In this document: positions 54,994 through 61,740 of the stretch, in pieces
How positions within the stretch are numbered: position 1 is the stretch's first letter
Layout: each line of letters begins with the position of its first letter
Assembly: GCF_001189845.1 (NCBI RefSeq)
Contig: NZ_LFLZ01000055.1
Location: forward strand, 1-61,740
Direction of reading: 5' to 3'
Origin: Bradyrhizobium tropiciagri
GTDB taxonomy: Bacteria; Pseudomonadota; Alphaproteobacteria; Rhizobiales; Xanthobacteraceae
DNA: 61,740 nucleotides
Notes under the pieces: model-generated
Databases searched by the model: none
Told to the model about the DNA's origin: nothing
The model's input: only the letters and a program-made list of their open reading frames with translations
Program-made: the position numbers and the translations under genes

Positions 54994-56022
54994 TTACTTC
55001 TTGGCTGCCGCCGTGTCCGGCTTCTTGGCCGGCGCATCCTGCGCCTCACCTCGCGTGGTGTGAACGCCGAGATAGATCAGGATCGGCGCCGCGATGAAGA
55101 TCGAGGTGTAGGTGCCGACCAGCACCACGCCGAACATCATCACGGCGGTGAAGCTGTGGATCGCCTGGCCGCCGAACAGCAGCAGCGCGAGCAGCGCCAA
55201 CGTCACCGTGACGTGGGTGATGATCGAACGCGACAGCGTCGAGTTGATCGATTCGTTCAGCAGCTGCGGCATCGGCATCTTCTTGTAGCGCCGCAGCATC
55301 TCGCGGATACGGTCGTAGATAACGACGGTATCGTTGAGCGAGTAGCCGAGGATCGTCAGCAGCGCCGCGATGCTGGTGAGGTCGAAGTCGACCTGGGTGA
55401 TCGACATGAAGCCGATCGTCAGCACGATGTCGTGGACGTTGGCGATCATGGCGCCGAGCGCGAACTGCCACTCGAACCGGAACCAGAGATAGATCAGGAT
55501 GCCGATAATCGCGAACATCAGGCCGATCATGCCGTAGGCAAGCAGCTCGCCGGAGACGCGCGGGCCCACCACCTCGACGCGGCGGTAATCGACGCTATCG
55601 CCGAGCGCGCCGCGCACTTTCGTCACCGCATCCTGCTGTGCCTTGTCGCCGCCCGGCTGCTCGGCGACGCGGATCAGGACTTCGGCCGGACCTCCAAACT
55701 GCTGCAACTGCACCTCGCCGAGGCCAAGGCCGTTCAGGGTCGTGCGCATTGCGGCGATGTCGGCCGCGCCGGACTTCGACTGTACCTCGAGCAGCGTGCC
55801 GCCCTTGAAGTCGATGCCGAAATTCAGGCCGTGGGTGAAGAACAGCGTGATGGCGAGGATCGAGAGCAGCGCCGAGATCGGGAAGCTGATGCGGCGGAAG
55901 CGCGTGAAGTCGAAATGCGTATCATCGGGGACGATGCGCAGCGACGGCAGCAGGCCGAGCGCCGCGACCACGGTCAGCACGGTGATCAGGATGCCAAGGC
56001 CAATGAGAACGGTATGGGTCAC
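54994..56022 (-). CDS. secF: Protein translocase subunit SecF
   Basis: A 342-aa inner-membrane subunit that, with SecD and YajC, uses the proton gradient to help late stages of Sec export and membrane-protein insertion. It has six helices, the conserved NFGIDFKGGTLLEVQ (about residues 66-80), the periplasmic segment EVLIRVAEQPGG and GYSLNDTVVIYDRIREML (about 232-249), which ends the SecF signature. Start is GTG 56022, ten bases after the secD stop. The C-terminal tail is Lys/Ala-rich. Confidence 0.95.
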   Translation of the reverse strand: MTHTVLIGLGILITVLTVVAALGLLPSLRIVPDDTHFDFTRFRRISFPISALLSILAITLFFTHGLNFGIDFKGGTLLEVQSKSGAADIAAMRTTLNGLGLGEVQLQQFGGPAEVLIRVAEQPGGDKAQQDAVTKVRGALGDSVDYRRVEVVGPRVSGELLAYGMIGLMFAIIGILIYLWFRFEWQFALGAMIANVHDIVLTIGFMSITQVDFDLTSIAALLTILGYSLNDTVVIYDRIREMLRRYKKMPMPQLLNESINSTLSRSIITHVTVTLALLALLLFGGQAIHSFTAVMMFGVVLVGTYTSIFIAAPILIYLGVHTTRGEAQDAPAKKPDTAAAKK

Positions 56023-56032
56023 AATAGGCCTC

Positions 56033-57637
56033 TCAGATCGGCACGGTTTGCGGCCGCTTCCACCGCACCCATGCCGCGACGATCAGGCGCGTCAGGGTAA
56101 AGGCGGTGAACACCGTGGTGATGATGCCGATGCCGAGCGTCACGGCAAAGCCGCGCACCGGCCCGGTGCCGATATAGAACAGCACGGCGGCGGCGATGAA
56201 GGTGGTGATGTTGGAGTCGAGGATGGTCGCCAGCGCCCGCTTGAAGCCGGCGTCGATCGCCGAGATCGCGTTGCGGCCGCCGCGCAATTCCTCGCGGATG
56301 CGCTCATAGATCAGCACGTTGGAGTCGACCGCGATGCCGACGGTCAGCACGATGCCGGCGATGCCGGGCAGCGTCAGCGTGGCGTTGAGCAGGGATAGCA
56401 GCCCGAAGATCATGGCGACGTTGATGGCCACCGCGATGTTGGCGAACACGCCGAACAGGCGGTAGGTCAGCAGCATGAACACGATGACCAGGATCGAGCC
56501 GACATAGGCGGCAAGCTCGCCCTTCTCGATCGAGTCCTGCCCGAGGCCGGGACCGACGGTGCGCTCCTCGACCACCGTCAGCGGCGCCGGCAGCGCGCCG
56601 GCGCGCATCAGGATCGCCAGATCGTTGGCCGACTGCACGGTGAAGCTGCCGGAGATCTGGCCCTGTCCTCCGGTGATCGGCTCGCGAATCACCGGCGCCG
56701 AGATCACCTTGTTGTCGAGCACGATCGCAAACGGCTGGCCGACATTGTCGGCGGTGGCCTGCGCGAATTTGCGCGCTCCAGACGTGTTGAACTTGAAGCT
56801 GACGATCGCCTCGCCGGTGCGCTGGTCAAAGCCGGGTTGGGCATCGGAGAGCTCGCCGCCGGACACCAGGACCTGCTTCTTGACGACATACGGAACCGGC
56901 GGCGGCGACGCACTCATCAGAAGTTCGGAGTCCGGCGGAAGGCGGCCCTGCTGGGCCTGGTCGGGCGACACCGAGGTGTCGACCATGCGGAATTCCATCT
57001 TCGCGGTCTTGCCGAGCAGCTCCTTCAGATGGGTCGGGTCCTGCAGACCCGGCACCTGCACCAGGATGCGGTCGGTGCCCTGGCGCTGGATCACAGGCTC
57101 GACGGTGCCGAGCTCGTTGACGCGGCGCTCGACGATCTGGATCGACTGCTCGATGGTCTTGCGCATCCGCTCGATCATCGCGGGCTGCGACACGGTCAGA
57201 CGGACCAACCCGCCCCCGGCATCGGTCACGTCGACGTCGCGCTGGCCGCTGGAGCCGAGCAAGCCGCCGATCGGCTGCGCGACCTCGCGAAGTTTGGTGA
57301 TCGCCGCCGGAACATCGCTCTCTTTCGTGATCCGGACCTCAACACCGTCGTTGCGGATCTGCACGCCTCCGTTGAAGAGGATCCTGGCGTCACGCAGCGC
57401 CTTCCGAGTGTCGTCGCGAACCTGCTCGAGCTTCTCCTTCTTCACGTAGTTGGAGTCGACCTCGAGCAGCAGATAGGAGCCGCCCTGCAAATCGAGGCCG
57501 AGGACGAGGCGCCGCTGCGCCCAGGTCGGCCAGGTCTTCACCTGCGCTTCGGGGAAGAAATTGGGCACGGCGCACAGGCAGACCACCAGCGCTGTCAGGA
57601 TGATCCCCAGCGCTCGCCACCGCGTGAAATACAACAT
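56033..57637 (-). CDS. secD: Protein translocase subunit SecD
   Basis: A 534-aa partner of SecF with the large periplasmic P1 domain (about residues 30-330) and six helices. LVLGLDLQGGSYLLLEVD (about 44-61) is the first signature. GGQGQISGSFTVQSANDLAI and ALPAPLTVVEERTVGPGLGQ precede the membrane part, and GIAVDSNVLIYERIREELRG (about 441-460) is the typical motif containing the helix-4 Asp used for proton coupling. It is part of the yajC-secD-secF operon. Confidence 0.96.
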   Translation of the reverse strand: MLYFTRWRALGIILTALVVCLCAVPNFFPEAQVKTWPTWAQRRLVLGLDLQGGSYLLLEVDSNYVKKEKLEQVRDDTRKALRDARILFNGGVQIRNDGVEVRITKESDVPAAITKLREVAQPIGGLLGSSGQRDVDVTDAGGGLVRLTVSQPAMIERMRKTIEQSIQIVERRVNELGTVEPVIQRQGTDRILVQVPGLQDPTHLKELLGKTAKMEFRMVDTSVSPDQAQQGRLPPDSELLMSASPPPVPYVVKKQVLVSGGELSDAQPGFDQRTGEAIVSFKFNTSGARKFAQATADNVGQPFAIVLDNKVISAPVIREPITGGQGQISGSFTVQSANDLAILMRAGALPAPLTVVEERTVGPGLGQDSIEKGELAAYVGSILVIVFMLLTYRLFGVFANIAVAINVAMIFGLLSLLNATLTLPGIAGIVLTVGIAVDSNVLIYERIREELRGGRNAISAIDAGFKRALATILDSNITTFIAAAVLFYIGTGPVRGFAVTLGIGIITTVFTAFTLTRLIVAAWVRWKRPQTVPI

Positions 57638-57678
57638 CGAATTGACCTGTCAGATTCGGCAAAAGGCGTCCGCGGCAA

Positions 57679-58035
57679 TCAGCTCGCGGATGCCTCGTCC
57701 TTGGCGTCGCCCTTCGCCGGCTCACCCTTGGTCCGCACGCCCGAAATCATCTGGCGCATCTGCCGCACGCGGACGCCGTCCGAAATCTCGAACTCGATCT
57801 GGTCGTCGTCGACCACCTTGGTCACCTTGCCGACGAGGCCGCCCGAGGTCACCACGGTGTCGCCGCGGCGGATGTTCTTCACGAGGTCCGCATGGTCACG
57901 CACCTTCTTCTGCTGCGGGCGCAGAATCAGGAAGTACATGATGACGAAGATCAGCGCGAATGGCAGCAGCGACATCAACATGCTGTTGGTGTCACCACTT
58001 GCTCCAGCCTGAGCAAACGCAGGAGTAATCAGCAT
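57679..58035 (-). CDS. yajC: Preprotein translocase subunit YajC
   Basis: A 118-aa single-pass protein associated with SecDF. One N-terminal membrane helix (MLLPFALIFVIMYFLI-like, about residues 20-40) is followed by LRPQQKKVRDHADLVKNIRR (about 39-58), GDTVVTSGGLVGKVTKVVDD and an acidic-basic tail (GEPAKGDAKDEAS). It is the first gene of the operon and divergent from the DUF815 ATPase. Confidence 0.95.
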   Translation of the reverse strand: MLITPAFAQAGASGDTNSMLMSLLPFALIFVIMYFLILRPQQKKVRDHADLVKNIRRGDTVVTSGGLVGKVTKVVDDDQIEFEISDGVRVRQMRQMISGVRTKGEPAKGDAKDEASAS

Positions 58036-58226
58036 TCGAACGATCCTCGGATAAGACGGGAAAGAACCGGCAGTGCCCTCGACCTTCGGGGCGGTATGGC
58101 GGTCCGGACAAATTCGCGCGGACTATAGCGGCCGCGGTCCCAATTGCAACGTTAACGGACCTTCATTTAGGGCGCTTGCGGGACCGCCGCCAGCCCGATA
58201 AGGCTGCGCCGACAGGAACTGGACAA

Positions 58227-59222
58227 ATGCCGAAAAAAGCCAAGAAAACCACCAGTAAAACGACCAGCAAAACCGCCCCCAAAGTTGCGGCCAAGGCTGC
58301 GGCCAAGCGCGCCGCAAACGCCGCGACAAAACGCCCGGCAACGGCGCTCGACGGCGCGGCCGCCGAGCGGATCGCGAGCGCCCTGGAGGTCATCGCCAGC
58401 CGCCTCGCAGCCGCCTCCCCGGCGTCCGATCCGGCTCGCTCGTTCGGCGCAGCGGACGCCTTTGTCTGGCATCCGGACGGCCGCCTTGCCGCGGTGCCGC
58501 GCGTCAGCCGCGTCGAGATCGGCCTGCTCAAGGGCGTCGACCGGATGCGCGATATCCTGATGGAGAATACCGAACGCTTCACCAACGGACTGCCCGCCAA
58601 CAATGCGCTGCTGTGGGGCGCTCGCGGCATGGGCAAGTCGTCGCTGGTCAAGGCCGTGCACGCCAGCATCAATGTCGACCGCAAGCCGGCCGACCGGCTG
58701 AAGCTGATCGAGATCCATCGCGAGGACATCGAGAGCCTGCCCGGCCTGATGGAGCTGCTGCGTGGCTCCTCGTTCCGCTTCATCGTGTTCTGCGACGACC
58801 TCTCCTTCGACGGCAACGACGCCTCGTACAAATCGCTGAAGGCGGTGCTGGAGGGCGGAATCGAGGGACGCCCCGACAACGTCATCCTCTACGCGACCTC
58901 GAATCGGCGGCATCTGCTGGCGCGCGAGATGATCGAGAACGAACGCTCGACCGCGATCAATCCCGGCGAAGCGGTCGAGGAGAAGGTGTCGCTGTCGGAT
59001 CGCTTCGGCCTCTGGCTTGGTTTCCACCGCTGCAGCCAGGACGAGTACCTCGCGATGGTGAAAGGCTATTGCGACCATTACGGCATCAAGATCGCCGAGG
59101 ACGAGCTCGAACGCGAAGCGCTCGAATGGTCGACCACCCGCGGCTCGCGCTCGGGCCGCGTCGCCTGGCAGTACACGCAGGAGCTCGCCGGCCGGCTCGG
59201 CGTGCGGCTGAGCGGGGCCTAG
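58227..59222 (+). CDS. DUF815 AAA ATPase
   Basis: A 331-aa protein with a Lys/Ala/Thr-rich N-terminal extension (about residues 1-55), then the DUF815 ATPase: Walker A LLWGARGMGKSSLVKAVHA at about 130-148 and Walker B FIVFCDDLSFDGNDASYKSL at about 188-207. Further on are ILYATSNRRHLLAREM and FGLWLGFHRCSQDEYLAMV. DUF815 proteins are conserved but uncharacterised in alphaproteobacteria. ATG 58227 is used rather than the upstream 58176 frame. Confidence 0.87.
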   Translation: MPKKAKKTTSKTTSKTAPKVAAKAAAKRAANAATKRPATALDGAAAERIASALEVIASRLAAASPASDPARSFGAADAFVWHPDGRLAAVPRVSRVEIGLLKGVDRMRDILMENTERFTNGLPANNALLWGARGMGKSSLVKAVHASINVDRKPADRLKLIEIHREDIESLPGLMELLRGSSFRFIVFCDDLSFDGNDASYKSLKAVLEGGIEGRPDNVILYATSNRRHLLAREMIENERSTAINPGEAVEEKVSLSDRFGLWLGFHRCSQDEYLAMVKGYCDHYGIKIAEDELEREALEWSTTRGSRSGRVAWQYTQELAGRLGVRLSGA

Positions 59223-59271
59223 CGCAAGCGGTACTTGCCGCGGACCGCGGGCCTTCTGAATTCGGCGCGGC

Positions 59272-59763
59272 ATGGGTACACTCGGACCCATGCCGGCTGA
59301 CCCAAGCATGAACGCGAGACGCTGTGGCGAGTGCACCGCTTGCTGCGATGGCTGGCTGAAGATCCGGATTCGCGACCACGACGTCCGTCCCGGGCAGCCG
59401 TGCCCGTTCAGCAGCGCGGGCAAATGCTCGATCTACGCCGAGCGTCCGGTCGATCCCTGCCGGAATTTCGTTTGCGGATGGCTGGCGCCGACGAGCCCTC
59501 TGCCCGACTGGATGCGTCCGGACAGATCCGATCTCATTTTCCTTCCCGCAAGCTTCGTCTGGCGGACGATCCCGGTTGACGTCGCCGTCGCCGTCGGCGC
59601 CCGCCCGAAGGCAAAGGCGCGGGCCTGGCTCGAAGCCTTCAGCCGTGACATGCGACGGCCGCTGCTGCTGCAGTCGGACGGCGAATGGCACGCCTATGGG
59701 CCACCGCAATTCCTGCGCGAGATGGTCGAGCGGATATCAAGCGGCCTCGACCCATTGAGGTAA
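59272..59763 (+). CDS. YkgJ-type cysteine-cluster protein
   Basis: A 163-aa protein with an N-terminal cluster CGECTACCDGW (residues 18-28), then CPFSSAGKC (44-52) and CRNFVCGWL (63-71). Eight cysteines in all fit the zinc- or iron-sulfur-binding YkgJ/UPF0153 type. The rest is helical, rich in Arg and Trp, without enzyme motifs I can name. Three in-frame ATG codons (59272, 59290, 59308) compete; 59272 is listed as the longest. It follows the DUF815 gene by 49 bases. Confidence 0.78.
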   Translation: MGTLGPMPADPSMNARRCGECTACCDGWLKIRIRDHDVRPGQPCPFSSAGKCSIYAERPVDPCRNFVCGWLAPTSPLPDWMRPDRSDLIFLPASFVWRTIPVDVAVAVGARPKAKARAWLEAFSRDMRRPLLLQSDGEWHAYGPPQFLREMVERISSGLDPLR

Positions 59764-60116
59764 TATAAAACCTCGCACAAGCGTGTCGTCGCTTAGAATT
59801 GGCATGCATTATCCCAAATTCGCCGTGTGGTGTTGCGATGCAATCATAACTTGTCAGCAACACTGACACAGTTCGCAAACAGCAGTTACGTCAACAACTT
59901 CAGTCCGAAGCAAGTAAGTCAAATTTTATTCCGAAACTCACGATGCGACATATTGATGCACTGCAACAGTACTATAGTACCCTTTATGTCACACAGCGTG
60001 TTTATCGCCCTCGACGCACATGACACCCGTGTATCTGGCATTTCGTATACCTTAGCATTTCCACCCGTTTGCAGCCCTCAGCACCCCGCTGAGGCGACCG
60101 GCAGATGGGGGAATGA
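59764..60116. other. Upstream region of the porin gene
   Basis: This 353-base region is clearly AT-richer than the surroundings, with TATA-like stretches (for example around 59930 and 59970). It probably holds a strong promoter and a long 5' leader for the porin gene. No gene, known operator or riboswitch could be identified. Confidence 0.45.
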
Positions 60117-61740
60117 ATGAAGAAGAGACTTCTCGCAGGAACAGCATCCGCAGCGATGTGCCTGGCGCTGACGCAAGGCCCGATCCACGCGGCAACGCTC
60201 GACGACGTCATGGCGCGTCTGGATGCACTCGAACGCAACAATGCGAAACTCGCCAAGGAGAACGCCCAGCTCAGGGATCGCGTCAATCATATCGCGAGCC
60301 ACCCAGCCGAGCCCGCTTCGACCGCCTCGCCGCCAAAGGGCAACCCGGTGCAGCACGCCTCTGTCGCGCCCTCCCCGAAGCAGCCGCCCGAGCGTCCCAT
60401 CGTCAGCATCGGCGGCGCGCCGCTCTACAGCAAGGCGCCGGGAGGCAACGCCTTCGTCGACAACACGACCGTCACGCTCTACGGCCACGTCGATCTGTCG
60501 GGTGACGTCTTCAACCCCGGCGTGTTCGATCAAGGCACCAAGACCGGCGTGGCGAGCAACCTCACCTTTTTCGGCATCCACGCGCGCCATGATCTTGAAC
60601 CGTATGGCTACGCAGGGTGGGCCGCCGTCGCCCAGTTTGAATCCCTGGTCGAAGCCGCCGCAGTTCCGACCGAACGTGCCGCGTTTGGAACGCGCGACAG
60701 CTTCATCGGCATGCAAACGCCGTGGGGCACCATCAAGGCCGGCAAATCGGATACGCCCTACAAGAAGTCCACATCGAAGTTCGATCCGTTTTCGGCGACG
60801 CTCGGCGACTACAACTCGATCATGGGCAACACCGGCGGCGACCTGCGCGCCGAGTTCGATTGGCGCGCCGCGCACGCGGTCTGGTACGAGTCGCCGGTCT
60901 GGAACGGCTTCCAGGCTACCTTGATGGCATCGCCGGGACAGAACACCGCGAAAGACAACAGCGACTTCGCACTCGGCGATTTCAACTGTCCCGGCACGTC
61001 CGCGCGCGGCAGCGGCAGCGGCTTCCCGCTGACATCGGCGCCGGAAGGCTGCACCGACGGCTCTTACGGCAATCTCTACAGTGCCTCGCTGACCTACAAT
61101 CAGGGACCATTCACCGCGATCGCCGCTTACGAGATGCATGAGGGCACCAACCGCACCGGCGACGAGGCCGTCACGCCGCTCAGCAATGGCGGTGTGTTGA
61201 TCGTGCCGCCGGGAGCCGTCGGCATTGCCAACGAATGGGCCGCGAAGTTCGGCGCCGGCTATCGCTTCGACGACGGCATCGGCAAGCTGCAGCTCTACGG
61301 CATCTACGAGGTCATGCGGCGCGAGAACACCGTGGCTGACTTCAACGAGCGCTCGCGCGACGGCTACTTCATAAGTGCCACCCAGAGTATCGGCGCCTGG
61401 GATGTCAGCGGGTCATGGGCTCACGCCAACGCCTCACCCGGCTCGCCCGGGACGGGCGTGTTCAACAACTACACCGTCACTCCGGCAGCAGGATCGGCCG
61501 ACTTTGCCCTCAACACATTGGACAGCAGCGCCGATCAGTATGCAGCGGGCGTCAAGTACCATTTCAGCCCGGTGGTCGCCTGGTATCTCGTCGGCAGTTA
61601 CCTGCGCAACGGCCCCGGCGCGCATTACTGCCTCGGTGTGAGCGGTCACGGCTATGGTGTGTGTGGACGTGACGCCAACAACAACGTCGTTGCCGGCAAC
61701 AAGGCCAAAGCAATCACGACCGGCATGACCTTCGACTTCT
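60117..61740 (+). CDS. Outer-membrane porin with N-terminal coiled coil, cut by window end
   Basis: A partial gene of at least 541 codons, open to the last base. MKKRLLAGTASAAMCLALTQ is the signal peptide. Residues about 28-60 (LDDVMARLDALERNNAKLAK) form a trimeric-looking coiled coil of the kind that tethers rhizobial porins. A Pro-rich linker precedes the barrel, starting near TVTLYGHVDLSG (about 115). Strands follow to the window end (AKAITTGMTFDF), which looks like one of the last. The start is ATG 60117; ATG 60113 is in another frame and has no signal peptide. This is a trimeric general porin. Codon use is even, and no frameshift is seen. Confidence 0.85.
   Translation, partial: MKKRLLAGTASAAMCLALTQGPIHAATLDDVMARLDALERNNAKLAKENAQLRDRVNHIASHPAEPASTASPPKGNPVQHASVAPSPKQPPERPIVSIGGAPLYSKAPGGNAFVDNTTVTLYGHVDLSGDVFNPGVFDQGTKTGVASNLTFFGIHARHDLEPYGYAGWAAVAQFESLVEAAAVPTERAAFGTRDSFIGMQTPWGTIKAGKSDTPYKKSTSKFDPFSATLGDYNSIMGNTGGDLRAEFDWRAAHAVWYESPVWNGFQATLMASPGQNTAKDNSDFALGDFNCPGTSARGSGSGFPLTSAPEGCTDGSYGNLYSASLTYNQGPFTAIAAYEMHEGTNRTGDEAVTPLSNGGVLIVPPGAVGIANEWAAKFGAGYRFDDGIGKLQLYGIYEVMRRENTVADFNERSRDGYFISATQSIGAWDVSGSWAHANASPGSPGTGVFNNYTVTPAAGSADFALNTLDSSADQYAAGVKYHFSPVVAWYLVGSYLRNGPGAHYCLGVSGHGYGVCGRDANNNVVAGNKAKAITTGMTFDF

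Overview
The window is 61.7 kb of GC-rich, densely coding bacterial chromosome. It looks like Bradyrhizobium or a close relative (Alphaproteobacteria, Nitrobacteraceae). Supporting signs are the Omp31-type beta-barrel genes, the N-terminally coiled-coil porin, the GyrA quinolone-region motif HGDQSIYD, LexA boxes of the alphaproteobacterial GTTC-N7-GTTC type, the asd/queA/ppi/coaD and ssb/uvrA neighbourhoods, and abundant palindromic intergenic repeats. Almost everything is core chromosome. There is no prophage, CRISPR array, rRNA, tRNA or intact insertion sequence that I can see.

Layout. 0.3-7.3 kb: a CNNM/CorC-type membrane protein, a formyltransferase-fold protein, two small secreted proteins, a RidA protein, a DMT transporter, and a cysK-brnA pair. 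7.3-11.7 kb: tgt, a patatin-like lipoprotein, a TetR regulator with two matching operator-like palindromes nearby, and a PepSY protein. 11.7-16.3 kb: asd behind what looks like a complete transcription attenuator (Thr/Lys-rich leader peptide, antiterminator, terminator), then queA, two cyclophilins, a TolA/TonB-like protein and coaD. 16.5-24 kb: kup, a 1023-residue repeat protein, and an SDR gene coupled to an ECF sigma factor. 24-34 kb: gyrA, a DUF2306 protein, ssb, two Omp31-like genes with a relic between them, and uvrA; ssb and uvrA each have a LexA box. 34-45 kb: small metabolic and hypothetical genes (kptA, a VOC protein, a PRC-barrel protein, a YncE-like propeller with an MxaD-like partner, an AAA ATPase, a PPC protein with an acyl-CoA synthetase, SPW, TPR, GNAT, a Tat-exported FAH-fold protein, DUF3597). 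45-53.7 kb: DUF2189, lytic transglycosylase, DUF3574, AraC regulator, DUF1127, trmFO and an unusual kinase fusion. 53.7-61.7 kb: homologues of the mitochondrial complex I assembly factors NDUFAF6 and NDUFAF3 next to secF-secD-yajC, a DUF815 ATPase, a cysteine-cluster protein, and a porin cut by the window end.

Two points need care. First, four otherwise well-conserved genes (queA, the ECF sigma gene, uvrA, the YncE-like gene) are each broken by what looks like one missing base. Because uvrA and queA are normally intact, indel errors in the sequence are the simplest explanation, but real lesions cannot be excluded. Second, the best candidate for undescribed biology is the asd leader at 11688-11856. 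A consensus-like promoter sits directly upstream of a 23-codon ORF with a run of Thr and Lys codons, followed by mutually exclusive antiterminator and terminator stems ahead of the gene at the head of the Lys/Thr/Met branch of the aspartate family.
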